Origin: JBGPYM01 sp041493205
GTDB lineage: Bacteria; Bacteroidota; Ignavibacteria; UBA10030; UBA6906
Assembly: GCA_041493205.1 (NCBI GenBank)
Contig: JBGPYM010000044.1
Coordinates: forward strand, 1-15,506
Reading direction: 5' to 3'
Length of the DNA: 15,506 bases
The translations under genes were made by a program, and so were the position numbers. Positions within the stretch are counted from its first letter, which is position 1; every line of letters starts with the position of its first letter. Below are positions 1 through 6,822 of this stretch, piece after piece. A model generated the notes under the pieces. It was given only the letters and a program-made list of their open reading frames with translations, ran no database searches and was not told the origin of the DNA.

Positions 1-2
1 CA

Positions 3-425
3 ACCCGCGATTCGATCCTGGCGTCGAACATTGGCCCCGGTGATTATGCCGGGAAGAGCGTCGTCATCCTGGCCTTCTATCCCGCCGACTGGAGCGGCGG
101 TTGCACGAAGGAGATGTGCACCATGCGCGACCACTTCGCCGACCTCGGGAGCCTCGGGGCCGTGGTGCTGGGAATCAGCGGCGACTACGTCTATTCACAC
201 CGGGAATGGGCGCGGGCGCTCGGACTCCCTTTTACGCTTCTGAGCGACCACAACCATGCGGTCGCGCGGCTTTATGAGAGCATCACCGAAGGACGCGACT
301 TGAATCTCCGGACGATCTACGTAATCGATTCTCACGGGCTGATCGCCTACATCGACCCGGCGTACAAATCGAGTGCGCCGGAATCGTTTGAGAGGCTCAC
401 ACAGGCACTTCACTCCATTCACTAA
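3..425 (+). CDS. Peroxiredoxin, Bcp/AhpC-TSA type (5' partial)
   Basis: Thiol peroxidase that reduces hydrogen peroxide and organic hydroperoxides, probably in the cytoplasm. The gene enters the window already open, so its start lies upstream; about 140 residues are visible against a usual 150-160. The active-site segment reads FYPADWSGGCTKEMC: the first Cys (codon 102-104) sits where the peroxidatic Cys lies in the PxxxT/SxxC motif. A second Cys lies five residues later (codon 117-119), the spacing used by Bcp-type atypical 2-Cys enzymes for the resolving Cys. Later landmarks of the thioredoxin-like fold are VVLGIS, LPFTLLSD and the strand TIYVIDSHGLIAYI. It ends 8 bases before the next plus-strand gene and may share a transcript with it. 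Family assignment is secure; electron donor and exact subfamily are not shown. Confidence 0.9.
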   Translation, partial: TRDSILASNIGPGDYAGKSVVILAFYPADWSGGCTKEMCTMRDHFADLGSLGAVVLGISGDYVYSHREWARALGLPFTLLSDHNHAVARLYESITEGRDLNLRTIYVIDSHGLIAYIDPAYKSSAPESFERLTQALHSIH

Positions 426-433
426 CTCTCTCC

Positions 434-1486
434 ATGATGACACGACGCACTCTTGTTGCAGCGCTGGCAACCGGGCTGGCGGCCCTTGGATTTCTCCCGG
501 GCGACGGCCCGCAACAGCTCATTCACGACAAGGAAATCCATTTCACCGCCCTCCGGCAACTCACCTTCGGCGGTGAAAACGCGGAAGGCTATTTTTCATT
601 CGACAACACGCGGCTGATATTCCAGTCGACGCGCGACGGTCACGGCTGCGACCAGGAATACGTGATGGACCTGGCCAGCGGCGCGGTCCGTATGGTGAGC
701 ACGGGAAAGGGACGGACCACATGCGGCTATTTCTTCCCCGGGGATACGACCATCCTGTTCTCGTCCACGCACCACCTCCGCGCCGAGTGCCCTCCCCCGC
801 CCGATTTCTCAAAGGGGTATACCTGGGCGGTCTATCCGGAATACGACATCTTCACGGCGCGGGCCGACGGCAGCAACCTGCAACAGCTGACCAGAACGCC
901 CGGCTATGACGCAGAAGCCACGATATCGCCGAAGGGGGACAAAATCGTGTTCACGTCGCTGCGCAACGGCGACCTCGATCTCTACTCGATGAACCTGGAC
1001 GGCTCGGACGTACGCCAGCTGACGCATGAAGTCGGGTATGACGGCGGCGCGTTTTATTCATGGGACGGCTCGATGATCGTCTACCGCGGATGGCATTACG
1101 CCGACAGCGCCGCGGCTGCCACCTACACGGGTCTGCTCTCCCAGAACCTCGTCCGCCCCACGCGGATGGAACTGTTCGTCATGAATGCCGACGGCAGCAA
1201 CAAACGGCAGATCACGAACAACGACGCTGCGAATTTTGCCCCGTTCTTCCACCCCGACAATAAACGGATTATCTTCGCATCAAACATGGCAGACCCCAAG
1301 GGGAGAGATTTCGATCTCTACCTGATTGCGGTCGACGGCACGGGCCTCGAACGCGTGACCTATAACGAGACGTTTGACGGATTCCCCATGTTTTCACGCG
1401 ACGGAAAGCGGCTGGTGTTCGCCTCCAACCGGAACGACAAAGTGCGGGGTGAAACAAACCTTTTTATTGCTGACTGGACCAACTAA
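434..1486 (+). CDS. Secreted TolB-like PD40 beta-propeller protein
   Basis: A 350-residue protein with a hydrophobic N-terminal stretch (about residues 5-20) after two Arg, consistent with a signal peptide or anchor, so probably periplasmic. The rest is a beta propeller of PD40/WD40-like repeats: the blade signature D-L-Y-x-M-N-x-D-G-S-x-x-R-Q-L-T recurs near residues 138-153, 182-197, 246-261 and 294-309, each followed by a strand such as KIVFTS or RIIFAS. TolB-type propellers usually bind protein partners; no catalytic motif is seen. ATG ATG at the start leaves the first Met ambiguous by one codon. There is no clear Shine-Dalgarno sequence. It lies between a peroxiredoxin and a secreted M28 peptidase on the same strand, with gaps of 8 and 30 bases, so co-transcription is likely. 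The fold is well supported; the function is unknown. Confidence 0.85.
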   Translation: MMTRRTLVAALATGLAALGFLPGDGPQQLIHDKEIHFTALRQLTFGGENAEGYFSFDNTRLIFQSTRDGHGCDQEYVMDLASGAVRMVSTGKGRTTCGYFFPGDTTILFSSTHHLRAECPPPPDFSKGYTWAVYPEYDIFTARADGSNLQQLTRTPGYDAEATISPKGDKIVFTSLRNGDLDLYSMNLDGSDVRQLTHEVGYDGGAFYSWDGSMIVYRGWHYADSAAAATYTGLLSQNLVRPTRMELFVMNADGSNKRQITNNDAANFAPFFHPDNKRIIFASNMADPKGRDFDLYLIAVDGTGLERVTYNETFDGFPMFSRDGKRLVFASNRNDKVRGETNLFIADWTN

Positions 1487-1516
1487 CCATCGACGCTACC
1501 ACTCACAGGACTCTCC

Positions 1517-3337
1517 ATGAAACGTGTCTTCGCTGCATCCCTCCTGTTTGTCGCGGTTGTTCCGCTCCTTCTGCGCGCGCAGGTCTCCACACCGGAGATC
1601 ACGGCGGCGGAACTCACCGCACACATCAAATACCTTGCTTCTGACGCACTGGAAGGGCGCGGGTCGGGGGACAAGGGGAACGAACAGGCGGCCGCGTATA
1701 TTGCCGGCCTCCTCAAAGGATACGGCATCCCCCCTGCCCTTCCTGCGGGATACTACCAGCCGTTCGAATTCGTCTCCTCGGTAAAGCCCGGGGGCGCCAA
1801 CGCCCTGGCGTTCGAAGGGACCGGAGTGCCGGGGGGGAAGAAAGGCGCAACTGCTGATGCAGACTTCCGGCCGTTCGGGTTCACCTCCAATGAGTCCGTG
1901 CATGGCGCCCTGCTTTTTGCGGGCTACGGCATCACCGCCCCGGATGGTAGCTACGATGATTACAAGACGGTCGATGCGAAAGGAAAGATCGTCGTCGTGC
2001 TCCGCTACAGTCCCGAAGGAAACGATCCCCACGGGATGCTGAATCAGTACAGCTCGTTCCGGAACAAGGCGCGCACGGCGCGCGACAAGGGGGCCGTCGC
2101 GCTCCTCGTGGTGACCGGTCCGAACGATGACCCGGATGACGACCTGGTAAAGCTCTCCTTCGACCAGGCGTTCGCCAATTCCGGGATCCCCGCCGTCTGC
2201 GTCAGGCGTTCGGTGGTTGCATCGTTTTTTGCCGCGAAGGGGTGGACGCTCAAGGCCCTGCAGGACACGATGAAAAGCACAAAAGCCCCTGTGGTGTTCG
2301 ATTTCCCGGGCGTTGCGGCATCGCTGACGACGGAGGTCGTCAAGGTGAACGCCACCACCTCCAACGTCATCGGCTATCTCCCGGGGAACGATCCGGCACT
2401 CAAGGACCAGGTGATCGTACTCGGCGCACACTTCGATCATCTCGGGTACGGCGGTCCGGGTTCCGGGTCACTCACACCCGATACCATAGCAATCCATCAC
2501 GGGGCGGATGACAACGCATCGGGGACCGCAGGACTGCTGGAGCTGGCACAGGCGTTTGCGTCCGTCAAAGGATCGCTGAAACGCGGCATCGTGTTCACCT
2601 TTTTTTCCGGCGAAGAGCTGGGAACGCTCGGTTCCGGATACTATGTGAACAATCCGGCAGTACCGCTGACGAGTACCGTGGCAATGCTCAACATGGATAT
2701 GATCGGGCGGCTGAACGACCGGACGCTCACCGTTGGCGGGACGGGGACGTCGCCGATCTGGGAGGGGCTGCTCACCAGGTACAATACCGATTCCACGTTC
2801 GTCCTGAAGATGACTCCCGACGGGTACGGACCGAGCGACCACGCGCAGTTCTACGGGAAGGACCTTCCGGTCCTGTTCTTCTTCACCGGGACGCATAATG
2901 ACTACCACAAACCGAGCGATACCTGGAACACGATCAACTATCCGGGCGAGGAACAGGTGGTCCGGTATGTGTATAAGATCGCGAAGGATCTCGACGGGAT
3001 CGCGGAGCGCCCGGTCTTCGCAAAGGTTCAATCGGCCGCACCTGCAGGCGGCGGGGGCGATACCCGGGGATTCCGCGTGACGCTCGGGGTGGTGCCTGAT
3101 TACGGCGCAACCGTTGAAGGAATGAAGATTGGCGGCGTGCGGCCCGGAGCCCCGGCGGACAAAGCGGGCATGAAGCCGGGGGACGTCATCGTGGGGATGG
3201 GCGGCAAGAAGATCATGAATATTTACGACTACATGGGCGTGCTGGGAGAGCTCAAGGCGGGAGATTCGGTGGAGGTGGAAATACAGCGGGATGGCAAGCT
3301 GATAAAGCTCACCGCGCAGATGACGAAACGCCAGTAG
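1517..3337 (+). CDS. Secreted M28-family zinc peptidase with PDZ domain
   Basis: A 606-residue exported metallopeptidase, probably an aminopeptidase with two zinc ions. A signal peptide is evident (residues 1-21, ending LLLRAQ). A PA-like inserted domain covers roughly 120-260. The M28 catalytic core carries all expected residues: H305 in GAHFDH, D332 in GADDNASG, the catalytic and ligand pair E366/E367 in FFSGEELG, D394 in NMDMIG and H464 in DYHKPSD. After a Gly-rich linker (about 508-515) comes a C-terminal PDZ domain (about 518-602) with the carboxylate-loop region TLGVVPDYG and the typical GVRPGAPADKAGMKPGD turn. PDZ domains often guide substrate or partner binding in exported peptidases. 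AGGA lies 8 bases before the ATG. The stop codon sits inside the stem of a terminator. Substrate is unknown; family assignment is very secure. Confidence 0.95.
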   Translation: MKRVFAASLLFVAVVPLLLRAQVSTPEITAAELTAHIKYLASDALEGRGSGDKGNEQAAAYIAGLLKGYGIPPALPAGYYQPFEFVSSVKPGGANALAFEGTGVPGGKKGATADADFRPFGFTSNESVHGALLFAGYGITAPDGSYDDYKTVDAKGKIVVVLRYSPEGNDPHGMLNQYSSFRNKARTARDKGAVALLVVTGPNDDPDDDLVKLSFDQAFANSGIPAVCVRRSVVASFFAAKGWTLKALQDTMKSTKAPVVFDFPGVAASLTTEVVKVNATTSNVIGYLPGNDPALKDQVIVLGAHFDHLGYGGPGSGSLTPDTIAIHHGADDNASGTAGLLELAQAFASVKGSLKRGIVFTFFSGEELGTLGSGYYVNNPAVPLTSTVAMLNMDMIGRLNDRTLTVGGTGTSPIWEGLLTRYNTDSTFVLKMTPDGYGPSDHAQFYGKDLPVLFFFTGTHNDYHKPSDTWNTINYPGEEQVVRYVYKIAKDLDGIAERPVFAKVQSAAPAGGGGDTRGFRVTLGVVPDYGATVEGMKIGGVRPGAPADKAGMKPGDVIVGMGGKKIMNIYDYMGVLGELKAGDSVEVEIQRDGKLIKLTAQMTKRQ

Positions 3338-3358
3338 CCGGAACGGCGGCTACTTTTT
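3333..3358 (+). terminator. Intrinsic terminator between convergent genes
   Basis: A perfect 8-bp inverted repeat, AGTAGCCG (3333-3340) and CGGCTACT (3347-3354), encloses a 6-base loop and is followed at once by a run of five T (3354-3358). This is a textbook rho-independent terminator for the plus-strand peptidase gene. The peptidase stop TAG (3335-3337) is in the left arm, and the stop of the opposing 62-codon gene (3352-3350) is in the right arm. On the minus strand the stem would form but lacks a following U run, so termination in that direction is likely weaker. Confidence 0.85.
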
Positions 3359-3538
3359 CAGGGGCTTCAGCGCTTCACGTGCCTCTCGGAGCAATTCGTT
3401 CACGATTCGTACCCTGGCCTCCTCGCTCCGCGCAGCGAGGAGGTCTTCGTTTGTATTCCTGATCAGGTCCTTCAGGGGCTCGCGCTCATGGTCTCTGAGC
3501 GATTCCGTCAATGCCGTGAATGTGTCCCACGCCGCCAT
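3350..3538 (-). CDS. Small helical protein of unknown function (62 aa)
   Basis: Not recognised. The 62-residue product is rich in charged residues and Leu (for example TESLRDHEREPLKDL and VNELLREAREALKPLKK) and should be almost wholly alpha-helical, with no membrane segment or Cys. I start it at the ATG at 3538 because an AAAGGA Shine-Dalgarno sequence lies 7 bases upstream; an in-frame ATG at 3583 would overlap the preceding gene and lacks such a site. It is the last gene of the minus-strand run, 26 bases after the flavin-reductase-like gene, and its stop lies within the shared terminator. The good ribosome site and codon-like composition argue that it is a real gene. It could be an accessory protein of the genes upstream, but nothing shows which. 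Confidence 0.6.
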   Translation of the reverse strand: MAAWDTFTALTESLRDHEREPLKDLIRNTNEDLLAARSEEARVRIVNELLREAREALKPLKK

Positions 3539-3564
3539 CTGAGTTCCTTTCCATAGAATCCCGC

Positions 3565-4047
3565 TTACTTGCTGTACTTCCACCCCGTTTCCCGGAGCGT
3601 CAGCACCTCTTCTCCCTCCTGGTGCAGAGCGGCGTCAACGACCTCTCCCACGAAGAGGACGTGGTCGCCGGTAGCGACCGAAGAGAGCACCCGGCATTCT
3701 ATCGATGCGCTTGCACGGGCAAGAAACGGTGTGCCGTTCATCCCGCGCGTGAAACGCTCGCCCGCAATGGTTTCATTTTCCGCTTCCGGGCTCTTCAGGA
3801 ACGCCTTCGCAGTAATCGTTGCGCCGGCGGGGAGGATGTTGACGCAAAAGATGTGCGAGGCCTCGATGTACCCGCGCATCTTGGATGCGCCCTCGACGGC
3901 GATCGCCACACACGGCGGGTGGAACGACACCTGCGTGACCCAGTTTGCAATCATAGTCGCAGGCACTCCCTCGCGCAACGATCCGACGACATAGAGTCCG
4001 TACGGAATGCGCCGGAGGGCATTCGCGAAGTCCGCCTTACTTCTCAT
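3565..4047 (-). CDS. Flavin-reductase-like FMN-binding protein
   Basis: A 160-residue member of the flavin-reductase-like (DIM6/NTAB, split-barrel FMN-binding) family, whose members bind FMN and often pass electrons from NAD(P)H to flavin. Matching segments are the N-terminal PYGLYVVGS, the FMN-site stretch with TMIANWVTQVSFHPP and VAIAV (about residues 31-51), FCVNIL (67-72) and the C-terminal strand pair VLSSVATGDHVLFVGEVV (120-137). The ATG at 4047 is preceded by a strong AGAAGGAG site 7 bases away and overlaps the end of the DUF971 gene by 11 bases, suggesting translational coupling. A longer in-frame extension up to 4335 exists but is only antisense-like sequence inside the DUF971 gene. 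Which substrate or partner it serves is not visible. Confidence 0.88.
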   Translation of the reverse strand: MRSKADFANALRRIPYGLYVVGSLREGVPATMIANWVTQVSFHPPCVAIAVEGASKMRGYIEASHIFCVNILPAGATITAKAFLKSPEAENETIAGERFTRGMNGTPFLARASASIECRVLSSVATGDHVLFVGEVVDAALHQEGEEVLTLRETGWKYSK

Positions 4048-4390
4048 CCCCGTTTCTCCTTCTCTGCGGCCTGCGTCCGGCACATTCCGGACATTCGCAG
4101 AGCGCGCGCAGCGTCTCCCACGAATAGATCCCCTCCCCGTGCCCGTCGCCCCAACGGAACTGCATCGCATAATTGCCAACCGCCGATGCCCCCTTGAGTT
4201 CGTAGCGGCCGGGGGTGGCGGTATCGGGAGCGGAGGGCGTGTACCGCTGGAGCAACACGGTTTCACCCTGGCATCCCGCGCAGGGGCATGCATCGCGCAG
4301 CGTGCGCAGGGAGACAGGCCCCTGATGGCCGTCATCCCAGACCATCATGACTTCGTCGGGCGAGCTCTGCCTGAACTTCGTTATATGCAC
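4037..4390 (-). CDS. DUF971 (GBBH-like N-terminal domain) protein
   Basis: A 117-residue free-standing DUF971 protein, the same domain as the N-terminal zinc-binding domain of gamma-butyrobetaine hydroxylase and the C-terminal domain of plant HCF101. It shows an internal duplication: WDDGH (18-22) followed by LRDACPCAGC (31-40), then WGDGH (80-84) followed by LRALCECPEC (94-103). In human GBBH the CxCxxC and a downstream His bind zinc; the matching residues here are C35, C37, C40 and H84. A second CxCxxC (C98, C100, C103) follows. The start is GTG at 4390, supported by GGAGGAG nine bases upstream. It sits 35 bases after the aminopeptidase gene and overlaps the flavin-reductase-like gene. A role in iron-sulfur or metal handling is possible but not shown. 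Confidence 0.88.
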   Translation of the reverse strand: MHITKFRQSSPDEVMMVWDDGHQGPVSLRTLRDACPCAGCQGETVLLQRYTPSAPDTATPGRYELKGASAVGNYAMQFRWGDGHGEGIYSWETLRALCECPECAGRRPQRRRNGDEK

Positions 4391-4425
4391 GTGCGGCCAC
4401 TCCTCCGGCTCTACTCTCCGTCGCC

Positions 4426-5586
4426 TCAGATCACCAGGGCGCCGTTGCGGATCACGATTTCGCGCGCGCCGTCTTCATATCGGAACGATACCTCGTCCGC
4501 AGAAATCTTCGGCTGGACTGACGGTACGTACACCCAGTCGATGTGAATGACGCGGCCCGGTTCCCGGAACGATGCGGGTGCGGTCGCCCCGCCGAAATGA
4601 TCGCTCCGGCCAAACGCGATATGGAGCCCGAGTTTCTCATCAAGGAGCGTGCTCCCGACGGCCTCAACGCCCCATTCCCCCAGCACGCCGATCCCAAGTT
4701 CGGCAATGTTGCCGTACGCAGGTTCGGCATCGAGCTTCGCGCGTTGCTCATCGGATCGTGCTCCCCTGGTGAGGACCTCGACCGCATGATTTCCCTGGAT
4801 GCGGAAGAGAACGACTTCCTCGTTGAACTGTACGGGGAGGATCCCCTCTGTTTGACTTCCGACTCCGGTCCTTTCTCCTTCATACGGAACGATATAGGCC
4901 TCTCCGGATGGGAGATTCCCTACGGTACCTTTTTCCCGCAGGATCCCTCCGCTCGCGTGACCCGGGCGGAACCGGAGATCGACATGCAGCTCGTGGACTT
5001 TTCCTGCCGCACCCAGCCGTATGTCGGCAGACTGCGCGCGGTCCATGCGTTCCTTTACCTGCTCGACGCGCGCGTTCACCCCGGTGTAATCGAGCCCCAG
5101 AGCGGGGATCATAGCCCGTGTAAACCCGGGGAGTGTTGCCCCCCTGAATCCATACTGGCGCGCAAAAATCTTGAGGGGCGCAGTCGCCGACAGCTCCGTC
5201 AGTGCAAGAACAACGCCGGCCGACTCCAGAATTCCCGACAGCGGACGCACTCCTTCGGATTCACGCCCGGCACGGGATGCCGTGTCCAATAACATGACGG
5301 AAAAAGGAAGGTCGCCGTTGTTGGTGCCGACGTTGTCATAGGCGCAATACCTGACCGCAGTGAACGGGAGCATTTCAAAATGCTCCCGCAACATCGCATA
5401 CCACTGTGTGGCGATGCGCCGGCGGTCCATCCAGGGTGTCGAATCAGGAAGTTTGTCGTCAGGGAGGTCGATGAAGATGGTACAGTCCTTTTCCGTTGTT
5501 GCCAGGCCGAAGACCGACCGGAGGAGCGTGTGGAGGCGGGGAAAGTCGAGATTCTGGATGATCATGATTGGTTCAACTGCGTGCAT
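4426..5586 (-). CDS. M29-type metallo-aminopeptidase
   Basis: A 386-residue cytoplasmic aminopeptidase of the M29 (AmpS/AmpT/PepS) type, which removes N-terminal residues using two metal ions. No signal peptide is seen. The C-terminal half has the M29 ligand set in order: E229 in NLPSGE, E296 in NIAELGIG, H322 in LHIAFG, and H348 with D350 in HID; the LLDEKLG block (314-320) is also characteristic. The position of the catalytic Tyr in the Thermus enzyme (His+7) is Asp here, in HIAFGRSDHFGG, so this belongs to a divergent branch. The first ATG (5586) follows the hemerythrin gene by 10 bases; a second at 5565 is possible, and neither has a good Shine-Dalgarno sequence. The peptidase class is well supported, the specificity is not. 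Confidence 0.85.
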   Translation of the reverse strand: MHAVEPIMIIQNLDFPRLHTLLRSVFGLATTEKDCTIFIDLPDDKLPDSTPWMDRRRIATQWYAMLREHFEMLPFTAVRYCAYDNVGTNNGDLPFSVMLLDTASRAGRESEGVRPLSGILESAGVVLALTELSATAPLKIFARQYGFRGATLPGFTRAMIPALGLDYTGVNARVEQVKERMDRAQSADIRLGAAGKVHELHVDLRFRPGHASGGILREKGTVGNLPSGEAYIVPYEGERTGVGSQTEGILPVQFNEEVVLFRIQGNHAVEVLTRGARSDEQRAKLDAEPAYGNIAELGIGVLGEWGVEAVGSTLLDEKLGLHIAFGRSDHFGGATAPASFREPGRVIHIDWVYVPSVQPKISADEVSFRYEDGAREIVIRNGALVI

Positions 5587-5596
5587 TGCAGCGGTG

Positions 5597-6082
5597 TTAT
5601 ACCATGCGTCGTGCGACCTCCCGCAATGCGTCTTTCGTCAGGAACTTCTGCACGAGCGGGAACAGAATATGGTTTTCCTTGTGGATGTGATTCACGAACA
5701 GTTGAACGATCCCCTTTGCGATTGACATCAGGTCTTTTGCAGCCGACTTGTCCTTCCTGCGTGCTCCCACCCTGTCCACGGCCCTCCGCAGCTTCACGAA
5801 ATCCCTTTTCAGGACCTTATGGTCCTCGCGCATGAGCCTGGTGGGGCCTTCCACGTACCGTTCCAGAACGGGAAAGAGCGCTTCTTCCTCGCTCCTGTTA
5901 TGAATGCTGACTTCGTCCTCGATGAATTCCACCGCCTTGATAAGTTTCCGGTAGGCGTCCATGGAAAAGCCGTTTTCAACAATCGCCCGGGTCGCTTTGT
6001 TCAGGGAGGCGAGCTGCACCAGGGCCTCGTCGTGTTCCTGCATGAAGCGTGCAATCGGATCGATATGACGTTTCGCTGCCAT
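5597..6082 (-). CDS. Hemerythrin HHE-domain protein
   Basis: A 161-residue four-helix hemerythrin-like protein that probably holds a non-heme di-iron centre. Candidate ligands occur in the expected pattern: H17 (MQEHDE), H61 and E65/E66 (IHNRSEEEALFP), H88 (REDHK), and H132/H134 with E136 and H138 (NHIHKENHILFP). The two E-x-x-LFP helices mark the duplicated HHE motif. Proteins of this kind sense, bind or buffer O2, NO or iron. It is cytoplasmic, with no signal sequence. GGGGGAG lies immediately before the ATG, rather close for an ideal ribosome site. It lies in the middle of the minus-strand run, 23 bases from the gene before and 10 from the gene after. Family is secure, exact role unknown. 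Confidence 0.92.
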   Translation of the reverse strand: MAAKRHIDPIARFMQEHDEALVQLASLNKATRAIVENGFSMDAYRKLIKAVEFIEDEVSIHNRSEEEALFPVLERYVEGPTRLMREDHKVLKRDFVKLRRAVDRVGARRKDKSAAKDLMSIAKGIVQLFVNHIHKENHILFPLVQKFLTKDALREVARRMV

Positions 6083-6105
6083 TGCTCCCCCGCAACGGAT
6101 TTGCG

Positions 6106-6405
6106 CTACACCGCCTCAATCACGGTATTGTACTTCATGCCCCCGTCGTCGATGAACTCTTCGAGCCTTCCGACGAGCGCAACGGTGGTATCGTCCTGAT
6201 TGTCCTCCAGTGCATCGAATTCCTCGACGCTCCCCGTGATGAATACTTCCGTAAACAGGTTCTTTCGCCCTTTCGCCTCATAGACGGAATAGTTCTTCTT
6301 CCCTGCGGTCGTGAAGTGTTCCTTCATCTTCCGGGCAAGATCGAGATATGCCTCGCGGTGTTCCGGTTTGATCCCATAGGTAATCGTGAACATCACTCTG
6401 GGCAT
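6106..6405 (-). CDS. Small dimeric alpha/beta-barrel (ABM/EthD-like) protein
   Basis: A 99-residue protein that looks like the dimeric ferredoxin-like alpha/beta barrel fold (ABM, EthD, NIPSNAP-like). The layout is strand MFTITYGIKP, helix REAYLDLARKMKEHF, strand NYSVYEA, strand LFTEVFITGSVEEFDAL and a final helix and strand. Proteins of this fold include small monooxygenases and heme- or substrate-binding dimers, but no specific active-site residue can be assigned. The start is supported by AAAGGA, about nine bases before the ATG. It lies 44 bases after the zincin gene and 23 before the hemerythrin gene. The fold is a moderate-confidence guess; the gene itself is convincing. Confidence 0.7.
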   Translation of the reverse strand: MPRVMFTITYGIKPEHREAYLDLARKMKEHFTTAGKKNYSVYEAKGRKNLFTEVFITGSVEEFDALEDNQDDTTVALVGRLEEFIDDGGMKYNTVIEAV

Positions 6406-6449
6406 TGCATTGTGTCCTTTCTATGATGAAACTCGCCGAACGATGCCTG

Positions 6450-6821
6450 TCAGTATCCTGCGGCGCGTATCTGTCTTTCGGACATGCCGAAGTAGTGTCC
6501 GATTTCGTGTATGAGGGTGTCGCGCAGTATGCCCGGAATCTCCTCCGGCGATGCGGCGATCGCCTCGATGTTCTTCCGGTAGAGCGTTATCGTGTCGGGG
6601 ATGACCGGGGCCATGCCGTACCAGCTCCCGCGGCGCGTGAGGGGAATCCCTTCATAGAGACCGAGCAGGAGTGTGCCCGGCCGGTATCCCTTCAAGCGTT
6701 CCCTGCTGCCGGCAGGAACGTCTTCCACGACGATGCGGACATTGTCGATTGCGTCGCGGAACGGCGCCGGGAGCGCATCGAAAACACTCTGCGCGGTCGC
6801 CTCGAATTCTTCCGGTTCCAT
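6450..6821 (-). CDS. Small HExxH zincin-like metallopeptidase (PF06262-type)
   Basis: A 123-residue protein of the small bacterial zincin family. The C-terminal helix carries HEIGHYFGMSE: H105, E106 and H109 form the HExxH metal site and E115 (HExxHxxxxxE spacing) is a candidate third ligand. The N-terminus (EFEATAQSVFDALP and NVRIVVEDVP) matches the usual family opening, so I start at the ATG at 6821, one base after the stop of the preceding membrane-protein gene. In-frame starts upstream at 6842 (ATG) and 6872 (GTG) would add residues unlike the family. No Shine-Dalgarno sequence is seen, consistent with coupling to the gene before. Proteolytic activity has not been established for most relatives, so substrate and function remain open. 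Confidence 0.82.
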   Translation of the reverse strand: MEPEEFEATAQSVFDALPAPFRDAIDNVRIVVEDVPAGSRERLKGYRPGTLLLGLYEGIPLTRRGSWYGMAPVIPDTITLYRKNIEAIAASPEEIPGILRDTLIHEIGHYFGMSERQIRAAGY

Positions 6822-6822
6822 G

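Noticed and set aside
1496..2440. Open frame of 314 codons on the minus strand
   Set aside because: Antisense to the M28 peptidase gene, whose catalytic motifs make the plus strand certain.
4048..4335. N-terminal extension of the flavin-reductase-like gene
   Set aside because: The extra 96 residues overlap the DUF971 gene in another frame and look non-protein-like; the ATG at 4047 has a strong ribosome site.
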